Source: Cetobacterium somerae ATCC BAA-474 (lineage in GTDB: Bacteria; Fusobacteriota; Fusobacteriia; Fusobacteriales; Fusobacteriaceae). Taken from it: a stretch of DNA of 64,000 nucleotides. A program made the translations under genes and the position numbers. Location of the stretch: positions 42,919-106,918 of the forward strand of contig NZ_KI518214.1 of NCBI RefSeq assembly GCF_000479045.1, written 5' to 3'. This document shows, in pieces, positions 25,916 to 33,609 of the stretch. The notes beneath the pieces are model-generated. The model was not told the DNA's origin and did not search any database. It saw nothing but the letters and a program-made list of their open reading frames with translations. The first letter of the stretch is position 1. Every line of letters begins with the position of its first letter.

Positions 25916-28291
25916 ATGAAAAAAAGAGGGATGAATGAAAGAATTCAAAAATTAAGAGAGCAAAGTGTAGAAACACCAGCACATATTTATATTGAAAGAG
26001 CTAAATTGATAACAGAAGCGTATAAAAAATATGAAGGTGAGGTTTCTATTCCAGAGTTAAGAGCTCTTGCTTTTAAACATTTTATGGAAAACAAATCTAT
26101 TTGTATAAATGAAGGTGAATTGATTGTAGGAGAAAAAGGTGATGGCCCACAAGCAGCTCCAACTTTTCCAGAACTTTGTTGCCATACTTTAGATGATATG
26201 CATGTAATGAATGATAGAGACTTAATATCTTTTAAAGTTACAGAAGAGGATTTGAAAATTCAAGCAGAGGAAATTATTCCATATTGGGAAAAAAGATCTA
26301 TTAGAAATAAGATTATAAACTCTATGGGGAAAGAGTGGAAAGAGTGCTATGAAAGTGGAATTTTTACAGAGTTTATGGAGCAAAGAGGTCCTGGACATAC
26401 TGTAGGTTCTGAAAATATATATAAATATGGATTTTTAGATTATAAGAAAAAGATTCAAAAGACTATTGAAAAATTGGATTTCTTAAATGATAAGGAAGCT
26501 TTAGATAAAAAACAAGAACTAAATGCAATGAGTATCTGTTGTGATGCAATTATAGCTTTAGGAAAACGTTATGCAGAGTTAGCTCATAAGCTAGCAAAAG
26601 CTGAAGAGAATCCAGTTAGAAAAGAGGAGCTTTTACAAATTGCAAAAAATTGTGAAGTTGTACCAGCTCATAAACCAAAAACTTATTGGCAAGCTATTCA
26701 AATGTATTGGTTTGTTCATATTGGAGTAACTACAGAGTTAAATCCATGGGATGCATTTAGTCCAGGAAGATTAGATCAACATTTAAATGGATTTTATGTA
26801 AAAGATTGTGAAGATGGAGTTTTAAATGAGGAGAGAGGACTAGAACTTTTAGAGAATTTATGGGTTAAGTTTAACAATCAACCAGCACCTCCAAAAGTTG
26901 GAATAACTTTAAAAGAGAGTAGTACATATACAGATTTTGCCAATATAAATACAGGGGGAATAACTCCTGATGGGCAAGATGGAGTTAACGATGTAAGTTA
27001 CTTGATTTTAAAATGCATGGATGAGATGAAACTTTTACAACCAAGTTCAAATGTTCAAATCAGTAGAAAAACACCTATTAAATTTTTAAAAGAAGCTTGT
27101 GCAATATCACGTAAAGGATGGGGACAACCAGCTTTTTACAATACAGAAGCTATAGTTCAAGAGTTATTAAATGCTGGGAAAACTTTAGCTGATGCTAGAA
27201 GAGGTGGAGCAAGTGGATGTGTAGAAACTGGAGCTTTTGGAAATGAAGCATATATATTAACAGGATATTTCAATCTACCAAAAATTTTAGAGTTAACTTT
27301 AAATAATGGTTATGATAGAATTAGTGAGAAGCAGCTAGGATTGAAATTGGGTCATGCAGAGGATTTTAAAAGTTATGAAGAACTATTTGAAGCTTATAAA
27401 AAACAGATAAAGTATTTTATGGATATTAAAATAGAGGGAAGTAATATAATAGAAACAATCTATGCTAAATATATGCCAGTTCCATTTTTATCAGTTATAA
27501 CAAATGATTGTATCTCTAGAGGAAAAGATTATAATGCTGGAGGAGCTCGTTATAACACAACATATGTTCAAGGAGTAGGAATTGGAACAATAACTGATTC
27601 TCTAGCAGCTATAAAATATAATGTTTACGATGAAAAGAACTTTACGATGCAAGAGTTAATGAATGCTTTAGATAGTAACTTTGAAGGTAGTGCAAGAATA
27701 CTAAATTTAGTAAAAAATAAAACTCCAAAATATGGAAACGACAATGATTATGCAGATGATATAATGAAATCAGTGTTTGAATATTATAACTCAGTTGTAA
27801 CAGATAGACCTAACATGAAAGGTGGAAGATATGCTATAAATATGTTACCAACAACATGTCATGTATATTTTGGTGAAGTTATGATGGCAAGTGCAAATGG
27901 AAGATTAGCTCATAAACCAGTTTCAGAGGGAATATCTCCAGAAAAGGGAGCAGATATCTATGGGCCAACAGCAGTTTTAAAATCAGCAGCAAAAATGGAT
28001 CATCTAAAAACTGGTGGAACACTGTTAAATCAAAAGTTTCTTCCAAATGTAGTTAAAGGTGAAGAGGGATTAAATCATATGGCAGATGTTGTAAAAACAT
28101 ATTTCAATATGGATGGACATCATATACAATTTAATGTAATAGATAAAGAGACACTTTTAAAGGCTCAGCAAAATCCAGATGAATATAAGGATTTAATAGT
28201 AAGAGTTGCTGGATATAGTGATCACTTTAGAAATCTAAGTAAGGCTTTACAAGATGAGATAATAGATAGAACAGAGCAAAATTTTAATTAG
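25916..28291 (+). CDS. hypD: trans-4-hydroxy-L-proline dehydratase (glycyl radical enzyme)
   Basis: Dehydrates trans-4-hydroxy-L-proline to 1-pyrroline-5-carboxylate. It is 791 residues long, as expected. The thiyl Cys435 and base Glu437 are in SGCVETGAFG, and the radical Gly766 is in RVAGYSDHF; these sit one residue later than the positions I recall for C. difficile HypD (434, 436 and 765). The GCVE order distinguishes it from pyruvate formate-lyase, which has paired Cys. The next gene, proC, uses its product, which strongly supports this assignment over glycerol or propanediol dehydratase. Confidence 0.92.
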   Translation: MKKRGMNERIQKLREQSVETPAHIYIERAKLITEAYKKYEGEVSIPELRALAFKHFMENKSICINEGELIVGEKGDGPQAAPTFPELCCHTLDDMHVMNDRDLISFKVTEEDLKIQAEEIIPYWEKRSIRNKIINSMGKEWKECYESGIFTEFMEQRGPGHTVGSENIYKYGFLDYKKKIQKTIEKLDFLNDKEALDKKQELNAMSICCDAIIALGKRYAELAHKLAKAEENPVRKEELLQIAKNCEVVPAHKPKTYWQAIQMYWFVHIGVTTELNPWDAFSPGRLDQHLNGFYVKDCEDGVLNEERGLELLENLWVKFNNQPAPPKVGITLKESSTYTDFANINTGGITPDGQDGVNDVSYLILKCMDEMKLLQPSSNVQISRKTPIKFLKEACAISRKGWGQPAFYNTEAIVQELLNAGKTLADARRGGASGCVETGAFGNEAYILTGYFNLPKILELTLNNGYDRISEKQLGLKLGHAEDFKSYEELFEAYKKQIKYFMDIKIEGSNIIETIYAKYMPVPFLSVITNDCISRGKDYNAGGARYNTTYVQGVGIGTITDSLAAIKYNVYDEKNFTMQELMNALDSNFEGSARILNLVKNKTPKYGNDNDYADDIMKSVFEYYNSVVTDRPNMKGGRYAINMLPTTCHVYFGEVMMASANGRLAHKPVSEGISPEKGADIYGPTAVLKSAAKMDHLKTGGTLLNQKFLPNVVKGEEGLNHMADVVKTYFNMDGHHIQFNVIDKETLLKAQQNPDEYKDLIVRVAGYSDHFRNLSKALQDEIIDRTEQNFN

Positions 28292-28308
28292 TTAAAAAGG
28301 AGGATGTA

Positions 28309-29103
28309 GTGAGAATAGGATTTATAGGGGCAGGAAATATGTCTGGAGCGATAATTAAAGGGATAATCTCTTCAGGGATTGTAAAAAAAGAGGATGTATT
28401 TGCTTCAGATAAGTTTTTACCAACTTTAGAAAAAGTAAAAACAAACTATGGAATAAATATAACTGAGGATAATAAAGAGGTTGTAGAAAAATGTGATGTG
28501 ATATTTTTAGCTGTAAAACCACAGTTTTATAATGAAGTGATAAAAGAGATATCACCATTTGTAAAAACAACTACAACTGTAGTAACGATAGCTCCAGGGC
28601 AAACTTTAAAAAATTTAGAGGTAACTTTTGGAAAAGAGATTAAAATTGTTAGAACAATGCCAAATACTCCAGCTATGGTTTGTGAGGGAATGACAGCGGT
28701 TTGTGCAAATAAAAAAGTTACTAAAGAGGAGTTAGAGTATATTTGTACTCTTTTAAACTCTATAGGAAAAGCTGAAGTTGTAGCTGAGTATATGATGGAT
28801 GCTGTAGTAGGTGTTAGTGGGAGTTCGCCAGCATATGTTTATATGTTTATAGAGGCTTTGGCAGATGGGGCAGTAATGGAGGGAATGCCAAGAGATATGG
28901 CATATAAGTTTGCAGCTCAAGCAGTTTTAGGAAGTGCTAAGATGGTTTTAGAAACAGGGATGCATCCAGGAGCTTTAAAAGATATGGTTTGTTCTCCAGG
29001 AGGAACAACAATAGAAGCTGTAAGTATTTTAGAAGAAAGAGGAATGAGAAGTAGTGTTATAGAAGCGATTAGAGGTTGTGTGGCTAAAGCTAGAAAAATG
29101 TAA
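28309..29103 (+). CDS. proC: Pyrroline-5-carboxylate reductase
   Basis: Reduces 1-pyrroline-5-carboxylate to L-proline with NAD(P)H. It has 264 residues, with the Rossmann motif GFIGAGNMSGAI at residues 4-15 and the C-terminal proC signature around CSPGGTTIEAVSILEERGMRS. It follows hypD by 17 bases, so the operon turns hydroxyproline into proline, a possible electron sink for Stickland-type metabolism. Start is GTG 28309, five bases after AAGGAGG. Confidence 0.95.
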   Translation: MRIGFIGAGNMSGAIIKGIISSGIVKKEDVFASDKFLPTLEKVKTNYGINITEDNKEVVEKCDVIFLAVKPQFYNEVIKEISPFVKTTTTVVTIAPGQTLKNLEVTFGKEIKIVRTMPNTPAMVCEGMTAVCANKKVTKEELEYICTLLNSIGKAEVVAEYMMDAVVGVSGSSPAYVYMFIEALADGAVMEGMPRDMAYKFAAQAVLGSAKMVLETGMHPGALKDMVCSPGGTTIEAVSILEERGMRSSVIEAIRGCVAKARKM

Positions 29104-29115
29104 GGGGGAGAGAAA

Positions 29116-29424
29116 GTGGAGTTTAAAAATGTAAAGGTTATAAAAAAGGCAAATGTATATTTTGATGGAAGGGTAGATAGTAGAACAATTATATTTGAAG
29201 ATGGAAGTAGAAAAACTTTGGGATTTATGCAAAAGGGTGAGTATGAGTTTGGAACAGCAGCTCCAGAAGTAATGGAAGTTCTTGGAGGAGAGATGCTAAT
29301 TAAAAGAGCTCAAGACTCTGGTTTTATTAAGATAAAAGAGGGTGAAAGTTTTTCTGTAGAGGGAGATTCATCATTTAAAGTTGTAGTTAATGACTATGCA
29401 GATTACTGTTGCTCATATAAATAA
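29116..29424 (+). CDS. ppnP: PpnP-like pyrimidine/purine nucleoside phosphorylase
   Basis: A 102-residue cupin-like protein of the DUF1255 (YaiE/PpnP) family: [13 protein letters not shown] at the start, [20 protein letters not shown] in the middle, then a [11 protein letters not shown] strand. E. coli PpnP phosphorolyses many nucleosides. It ends the hydroxyproline operon 12 bases after proC; no metabolic reason for this place is evident. Start is GTG 29116, with AAGGGGGAG upstream. Confidence 0.85.
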   Translation: MEFKNVKVIKKANVYFDGRVDSRTIIFEDGSRKTLGFMQKGEYEFGTAAPEVMEVLGGEMLIKRAQDSGFIKIKEGESFSVEGDSSFKVVVNDYADYCCSYK

Positions 29425-29464
29425 AAAAATCCCCTTTTGGTTTATAACCAGAAGGGGATTTTCT
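29424..29464. terminator. Bidirectional terminator
   Basis: AAATCCCCTTTTGGTT / AACCAGAAGGGGATTT (29427-29462), a long stem with one mismatch, with A-rich sequence before it and T-rich after. It closes the hydroxyproline operon and the convergent polyphosphate kinase gene. Confidence 0.85.
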
Positions 29465-29470
29465 ATTAAA

Positions 29471-30916
29471 TTAAACACCATATAGACATTTTTCAATCTC
29501 TTTTATAATCTTTTTTAAAACAAAAATTCTAGCGTAATATTTGTCATTAGCTGGAACTATATACCAAGGACAAGAGGTAGTAGAAGTTCTAGAAATCATC
29601 TCTTCAATAGCTTCTTTATAATCCTTCCACTTTTCACGATTTCTCCAGTCCTCCTCAGTTATTTTCCATTTTTTAGAAGGAGTATTTTCTCTTTCTTTAA
29701 ATCTTTTTAATTGTTCCTCTTTAGATATCTGTAACCAAAATTTAATAATAATAGAGCCGTTATTTACCCACTGAGTTTCCATATCTGTAATCTCTTGATA
29801 AGCTCTTTTCCACTCGTACTTAGTGGCGAATTTTTCAACTCTTTCCACAAGAACTCTACCATACCATGTTCTATCAAAGATAGCTACATGTCCATATCGT
29901 GGGAAAGATCTCCAAAATCTCCAAAGATAATGTTTACTCTTTTCAACATCATTAGGGGCTGCAATTGGTATAACGTCATAACCACGAGGATCCATCTTTT
30001 CAACAACTCTTTTAATGTTTCCACCCTTTCCAGCAGCATCCCAACCTTCATAAGCTATTATAACAGGAATACGTCTAGTATATAGTTCGTGATGAAGGTC
30101 TGAAATTTTATTTTGTAATTTTACTAACTCTTTTTTATATTCTTTTTTATCAATAGTTTTAGATAAATCAACATCATCTAAAGAGTATGGTTTTTTATAA
30201 GGAAGTAGTACATCATTAGGTCGAACTTCTTTTTGATTTAAATAACTTTCTATTTTTTCAACAATTATTCTAAAAATTTCAGATTTTGCTCCATATAAAC
30301 TATTTGAAGAGATAATATTCCAACCACAATCATAGTTATTAGTTCGTTCGATAATATCTTCCCAACTTTCGATAATAGATTTATAGTTAAAATTTTGTTT
30401 CCATGCATATGGAGTTACTTTCCACGATTTAGCTGGATTTTTTTTAGCTTTAAAATATCTTTTTTTCTGAATTTTTTTAGAAACATGAATAAAAAATTTA
30501 ATAATTAACATTCCACTTCTAAGAAGAGAACGTTCAATTTTATTTATCTCTTTACATCTTCTAGTAATATCATTTTCCTCTTGAAAAGCTAAGTCATACC
30601 AAGATTTATCAAAAATATGAAACTCTCCTTGTCCAGGAATATCCTCTAAATATTGTTTTAAAGGAAGGTTATTTTCTGCTAAAGGGTGATTATGGTTAAT
30701 AACACGATATCCTCTAGGATCTAAAGTTACAAGGATTTCATTTATAATAGCCCCTTTTCCTGAAGCTTCAAGACCTTCGAAAATAATTAAAATAGGAATC
30801 TTTTTCTCTTTACCAACTCTTTGAAGCTCAGCAAGTTTTAACTTTAATGGTTCAATGGTTTTATGATACTCTTTTTCTTTCATTTTCAAACAGCTTTCAT
30901 TATTTAAAATGCCCAT
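29471..30916 (-). CDS. Tandem PPK2 polyphosphate:AMP phosphotransferase
   Basis: A 481-residue protein made of two PPK2 domains. Each has its own Walker A motif, FEGLEASGKGAIINE near residue 45 and YEGWDAAGKGGNIKR near 297, and a lid or Walker B region: FHIFDKSWYDL in the first, VAIFDRTWYGRVLVERVE in the second. Two-domain (class II) PPK2 enzymes phosphorylate AMP to ADP using polyphosphate. In such proteins the second domain is usually the active one, and its motifs look intact here. Ribosome binding site AAGGAGG. The next gene upstream, also leftward, is the alarmone synthetase. Confidence 0.9.
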   Translation of the reverse strand: MGILNNESCLKMKEKEYHKTIEPLKLKLAELQRVGKEKKIPILIIFEGLEASGKGAIINEILVTLDPRGYRVINHNHPLAENNLPLKQYLEDIPGQGEFHIFDKSWYDLAFQEENDITRRCKEINKIERSLLRSGMLIIKFFIHVSKKIQKKRYFKAKKNPAKSWKVTPYAWKQNFNYKSIIESWEDIIERTNNYDCGWNIISSNSLYGAKSEIFRIIVEKIESYLNQKEVRPNDVLLPYKKPYSLDDVDLSKTIDKKEYKKELVKLQNKISDLHHELYTRRIPVIIAYEGWDAAGKGGNIKRVVEKMDPRGYDVIPIAAPNDVEKSKHYLWRFWRSFPRYGHVAIFDRTWYGRVLVERVEKFATKYEWKRAYQEITDMETQWVNNGSIIIKFWLQISKEEQLKRFKERENTPSKKWKITEEDWRNREKWKDYKEAIEEMISRTSTTSCPWYIVPANDKYYARIFVLKKIIKEIEKCLYGV

Positions 30917-30989
30917 AAAAAAACCTCCTTATTTTGTAAATTTCATTTCTAAAATATACAAAAGTAAGAAGGCAATTCCTGTTTTGAAT

Positions 30990-31901
30990 CTATAATTGTT
31001 TTTCTTTATAGTCTAAAAGATTTTTAATCATTAGATCATAACGAGCTGGAAATTTTTTACTACCATTTCCAAAGTATTTTTTCATAATTTCTAGTTCCTC
31101 TATTTTAGAGAAATCTTCTAAGGTATTTATATTATTGCTATGTAAAAGAGTAATAATTTTTGGACTAATACCTTGAGAGAATGTAATATTGAATTTTTTA
31201 TTTAGATATTTTCTTAAAGACGTAGAGTTTATCTCAATCTCATGTAAAGTATTTCCTTCAATAGTATTTACGACTTTCTTTTCGTATTCTGTTATCTCTT
31301 TTGAAATACTTTCAAACTCTCTGTCTGCAATCTCTAAAAATCCAGCTAAAAGTTTAAATCTTCTTTTTATATCTGTTGGAAGTTGTCCACTAAATTTATA
31401 GTTTTTATCATGCTCTACTTCAGCCCAAGCATGCTGAAGTATTGTTCTAACTTGAATTTCAAATTTTAATCCTTCAAATCTTTCAAATTCAGGAAGTTCT
31501 AAAAGACTTTTGGGAAGAGTTGCAACTAAATGTATAGATTTATATCCTACTTTATCCTCTCCTAAAGTGTCACTTTTATCAACGCTATTACTTTCATCGA
31601 TTATAAATGTATGTCTTAAAAAATGTTCAACAATTTTAGTTTCACTTTCTAAGAATGTAATAACTCTAAGTCCACATAGATCAGTAGCTTCTTCAACACA
31701 TGAATAGCCTTTCCGTTCTATTTTTTTTTGAAAACTTTCTCTAGTTTTAGCTCTACTAGTAATTGAATGATAGATAATTTTTTCTTTTTCAAAGGACTGC
31801 TTTAAAAAACGTTCTAATCTTTTTCCCAATTTACGATAAAGCTCTCTATTTTTTTTGTAGTAGTTTAATAATTGAAATTGATTACAGTTAATTTTTTCCA
31901 T
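30990..31901 (-). CDS. RelA/SpoT-domain alarmone (p)ppGpp synthetase
   Basis: A 303-residue cytosolic protein with a single synthetase domain and no HD hydrolase. Conserved features are RAKTRESFQKKIERKG (substrate-binding region near 50), DLCGLRVI (near 80, metal-binding Asp), GYKSIHLV (near 130) and EIQVRTILQHAWAEVEHDKNYK (near 160), which contains the catalytic Glu. The C-terminal ~90 residues form a predicted helical extension of unknown role. It would make ppGpp-type nucleotides from ATP and GTP or GDP. A toxSAS-type variant cannot be excluded, but there is no antitoxin gene beside it. Confidence 0.83.
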   Translation of the reverse strand: MEKINCNQFQLLNYYKKNRELYRKLGKRLERFLKQSFEKEKIIYHSITSRAKTRESFQKKIERKGYSCVEEATDLCGLRVITFLESETKIVEHFLRHTFIIDESNSVDKSDTLGEDKVGYKSIHLVATLPKSLLELPEFERFEGLKFEIQVRTILQHAWAEVEHDKNYKFSGQLPTDIKRRFKLLAGFLEIADREFESISKEITEYEKKVVNTIEGNTLHEIEINSTSLRKYLNKKFNITFSQGISPKIITLLHSNNINTLEDFSKIEELEIMKKYFGNGSKKFPARYDLMIKNLLDYKEKQL

Positions 31902-31977
31902 AGTTACCTCACTTAAAAAAATAATATCTACATATAGTTATATCACAAAAATAAAAAAATCCTTGTTTTTTTTATTT

Positions 31978-31983
31978 TATAAT
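31978..31983 (+). promoter_or_regulatory. Probable -10 element for the tryptophan leader
   Basis: TATAAT 43 bases before the leader peptide start. No good -35 is visible at 16-18 bases upstream, so the promoter call rests on the -10 alone. Confidence 0.4.
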
Positions 31984-32026
31984 GCTACAATAACTCAAAA
32001 TAATTATTCTTAGGGAGGTGTATTAA

Positions 32027-32101
32027 ATGAAAAAACAATTAGATATCTTAAAAATTAATACATCTTTAACAGAAACAGTTTTATTTTGGTGGTGGCCATA
32101 G
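32027..32101 (+). CDS. 24-residue leader peptide ending Trp-Trp-Trp-Pro
   Basis: An ATG at 32027 follows a strong AGGGAGGTG by six bases. The frame has 24 codons and ends TVLFWWWP then TAG (Trp codons 32087-32095, Pro 32096, stop 32099). Three consecutive Trp codons in so short an ORF, directly before a hairpin, a transcription terminator and an amino-acid transporter gene, mark a tryptophan-sensing leader. Stalling when charged tRNA-Trp is scarce is the classical mechanism; the final Pro before the stop also recalls TnaC, where free tryptophan slows peptide release. I do not recognise this exact peptide from known leaders. Confidence 0.85.
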   Translation: MKKQLDILKINTSLTETVLFWWWP

Positions 32102-32103
32102 TT

Positions 32104-32135
32104 AGTTTGTAACCTGAGAATGCAGGATACAAACT
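32104..32135 (+). promoter_or_regulatory. Attenuator stem 1:2, directly after the leader stop codon
   Basis: AGTTTGTA (32104-32111) pairs with TACAAACT (32128-32135), and inside it CCTG with CAGG, with one A-A mismatch and a six-base loop. A ribosome at the leader stop codon would cover the left arm; one waiting at the first Trp codon would leave it free. The right arm can instead pair with 32166-32173. Confidence 0.7.
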
Positions 32136-32165
32136 TATTTTAGCTTGGTCAAAAACTAAAAAAGA

Positions 32166-32174
32166 TTGTATCTG
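32166..32174 (+). promoter_or_regulatory. Attenuator segment 3, shared between two alternative stems
   Basis: TTGTATCT (32166-32173) can pair with GGATACAA (32125-32132); TGTATCTG (32167-32174) can instead pair with CAGATATA (32205-32212), which covers the left arm of the terminator. Each is eight base pairs with one G-U pair. The two are mutually exclusive, as expected for an antiterminator switch. Confidence 0.55.
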
Positions 32175-32198
32175 ATAGATTAAATTGAGAAAACATTT

Positions 32199-32232
32199 AT
32201 TCCACAGATATATTTCTGTGGAATTTTTTTTT
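32199..32232 (+). terminator. Attenuator terminator before the transporter gene
   Basis: ATTCCACAGA / TCTGTGGAAT, ten perfect base pairs with a six-base loop (32199-32224), followed by a run of T. It lies between the leader peptide and the transporter, so it is placed to abort transcription before the gene. Confidence 0.85.
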
Positions 32233-32256
32233 ATAAAAATTAGGAGGTGTAGTAAC

Positions 32257-33570
32257 GTGAACGACAAAAGAGAAAAGTTTAGTAACAAAATCGGATTCAT
32301 TTTATCATGTGTAGGAGCAGCCATAGGACTTGGAAATATTTGGCTTTTCTCTTGGAAGTTAGGAACTTATGGTGGAGCAGCATTTTTAATACCATATTTT
32401 ATATTTATGGCTTTATTTGCTTATATAGGGTTAGTTGGAGAGATATCATTTGGAAGAATGATGAAAAAGGGAGTTTTAGGTGTTGGAAAACTTATGGAAA
32501 AAAAGAAAGTGCCTTTTGCTAAGTTTTTACCTATTGTTCCAATAGTTTCTGTAGCAGGAATATTTACATTTTATGTAATAGTTTTTGGATGGATAATAAA
32601 ATATTTTGTGACATATTTAATGGTGGATATGAGTACTTTAAATTATGAGCAATATTTTGGAAGTTTTACTGGAAATACAGAGTCTATATTCTGGCATTTT
32701 ATAGCTGTAGTTTTAAGTGTTGGAGTAATTTCACTTGGAGTTATAAAGGGAATTGAAAAGATAAATAAAATTGTAATGCCACTTATGTTTATAATATTCT
32801 TTGGACTTATGATAAAATCTTTAAGTCTTCCAGGAGCTATGGAAGGAGTTAAGTTTCTATTAAATCCAGATTGGGATAAACTTTTAAATCCAATAACTTG
32901 GGTTATGGCTTTAGGACAAGCGTTTTTCACAGTGGGAGTAAGTGGATCAGCACTTTTAGTTTATGGTAGTTATTTAGATAAAGATGTAAATATATCTGTA
33001 AGTGTTGTTCAAACATGTATTTTAGATACTTTAGCAGCACTGATGGCTGGATTTATAATTATACCAGCAGCTTTTGCTTTTGGTTATGGACCAGGAGCTG
33101 GACCAAGTTTACTGTTTATAACATTACCATCTGTATTTAACAATATGGCTGGGGGAAGAGTTTTAGGAATAATATTCTTTTTAAGCGTAATATTTGCAGC
33201 TATCTCTTCTGCAATAAACCAGTTAGAGGTTCCTGTAGAAGCAGCTATGGAGAAGTTTAATATCTCTAGAGTAAAAGCTAGTGTGATAGTTGGTGGAATT
33301 TTATTTTTAGTAGGATTACCTTTAGATTTAGATATGAATTTATTTGGAACTTTTGCAGATACAATGACAATCTATTTAATACCTCTTGGAGCTATTATAA
33401 TTTTAGGATTCTATTTCTATGGAATAGATTCAAAATCTATAGAGTATGAGATTGACTTAGGAGCAAAACATAAAGTAGGAAAGTATATTGTAAAAATAGG
33501 AAAATACATATTTGTACCAGGAGTATTAATAATTCTTATATTAGGAGTTTTATACGGAGGTATAGGATAG
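32257..33570 (+). CDS. NSS-family sodium-dependent transporter, probably for tryptophan
   Basis: A 437-residue bacterial neurotransmitter:sodium symporter with about 11-12 helices. Helix 1 has GAAIGLGNIWLFSWK (residues ~16-30), with the unwound substrate/Na+ site; the usual bacterial GNxWRFP is changed to GNIWLFSW here. Helix 6 carries GQAFFTVGVSGSALLVYGSY. The family includes tryptophan (TnaT) and tyrosine (Tyt1 of Fusobacterium) carriers. The leader peptide with three Trp codons points to tryptophan. Start is GTG 32257, nine bases after AGGAGG; an upstream in-frame start would run through the terminator hairpin and is rejected. Confidence 0.85.
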   Translation: MNDKREKFSNKIGFILSCVGAAIGLGNIWLFSWKLGTYGGAAFLIPYFIFMALFAYIGLVGEISFGRMMKKGVLGVGKLMEKKKVPFAKFLPIVPIVSVAGIFTFYVIVFGWIIKYFVTYLMVDMSTLNYEQYFGSFTGNTESIFWHFIAVVLSVGVISLGVIKGIEKINKIVMPLMFIIFFGLMIKSLSLPGAMEGVKFLLNPDWDKLLNPITWVMALGQAFFTVGVSGSALLVYGSYLDKDVNISVSVVQTCILDTLAALMAGFIIIPAAFAFGYGPGAGPSLLFITLPSVFNNMAGGRVLGIIFFLSVIFAAISSAINQLEVPVEAAMEKFNISRVKASVIVGGILFLVGLPLDLDMNLFGTFADTMTIYLIPLGAIIILGFYFYGIDSKSIEYEIDLGAKHKVGKYIVKIGKYIFVPGVLIILILGVLYGGIG

Positions 33571-33571
33571 A

Positions 33572-33609
33572 AAAAATCCCAAGAGTGGAATTCTCTTGGG
33601 ATTTTTTTT
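33572..33609. terminator. Bidirectional terminator
   Basis: AAATCCCAAGAG / CTCTTGGGATTT, 12 bp with a seven-base loop, poly-A before and poly-T after. Shared by the transporter and the convergent autotransporter gene. Confidence 0.88.

Noticed and set aside
25916..28291. Pyruvate formate-lyase or glycerol dehydratase as the identity of the glycyl radical enzyme
   Set aside because: The active-site sequence is GCVE with the base two residues on, and the adjacent proC consumes the product of hydroxyproline dehydration.
32012..32256. T-box riboswitch instead of a leader peptide
   Set aside because: I see no AG-bulge specifier stem or T-box consensus before the terminator; the translated WWWP frame with a strong ribosome binding site explains the region better.
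32185..32256. Longer N terminus for the NSS transporter
   Set aside because: It would be translated through the terminator hairpin and lacks a ribosome binding site; GTG 32257 follows AGGAGG and gives the normal family start.
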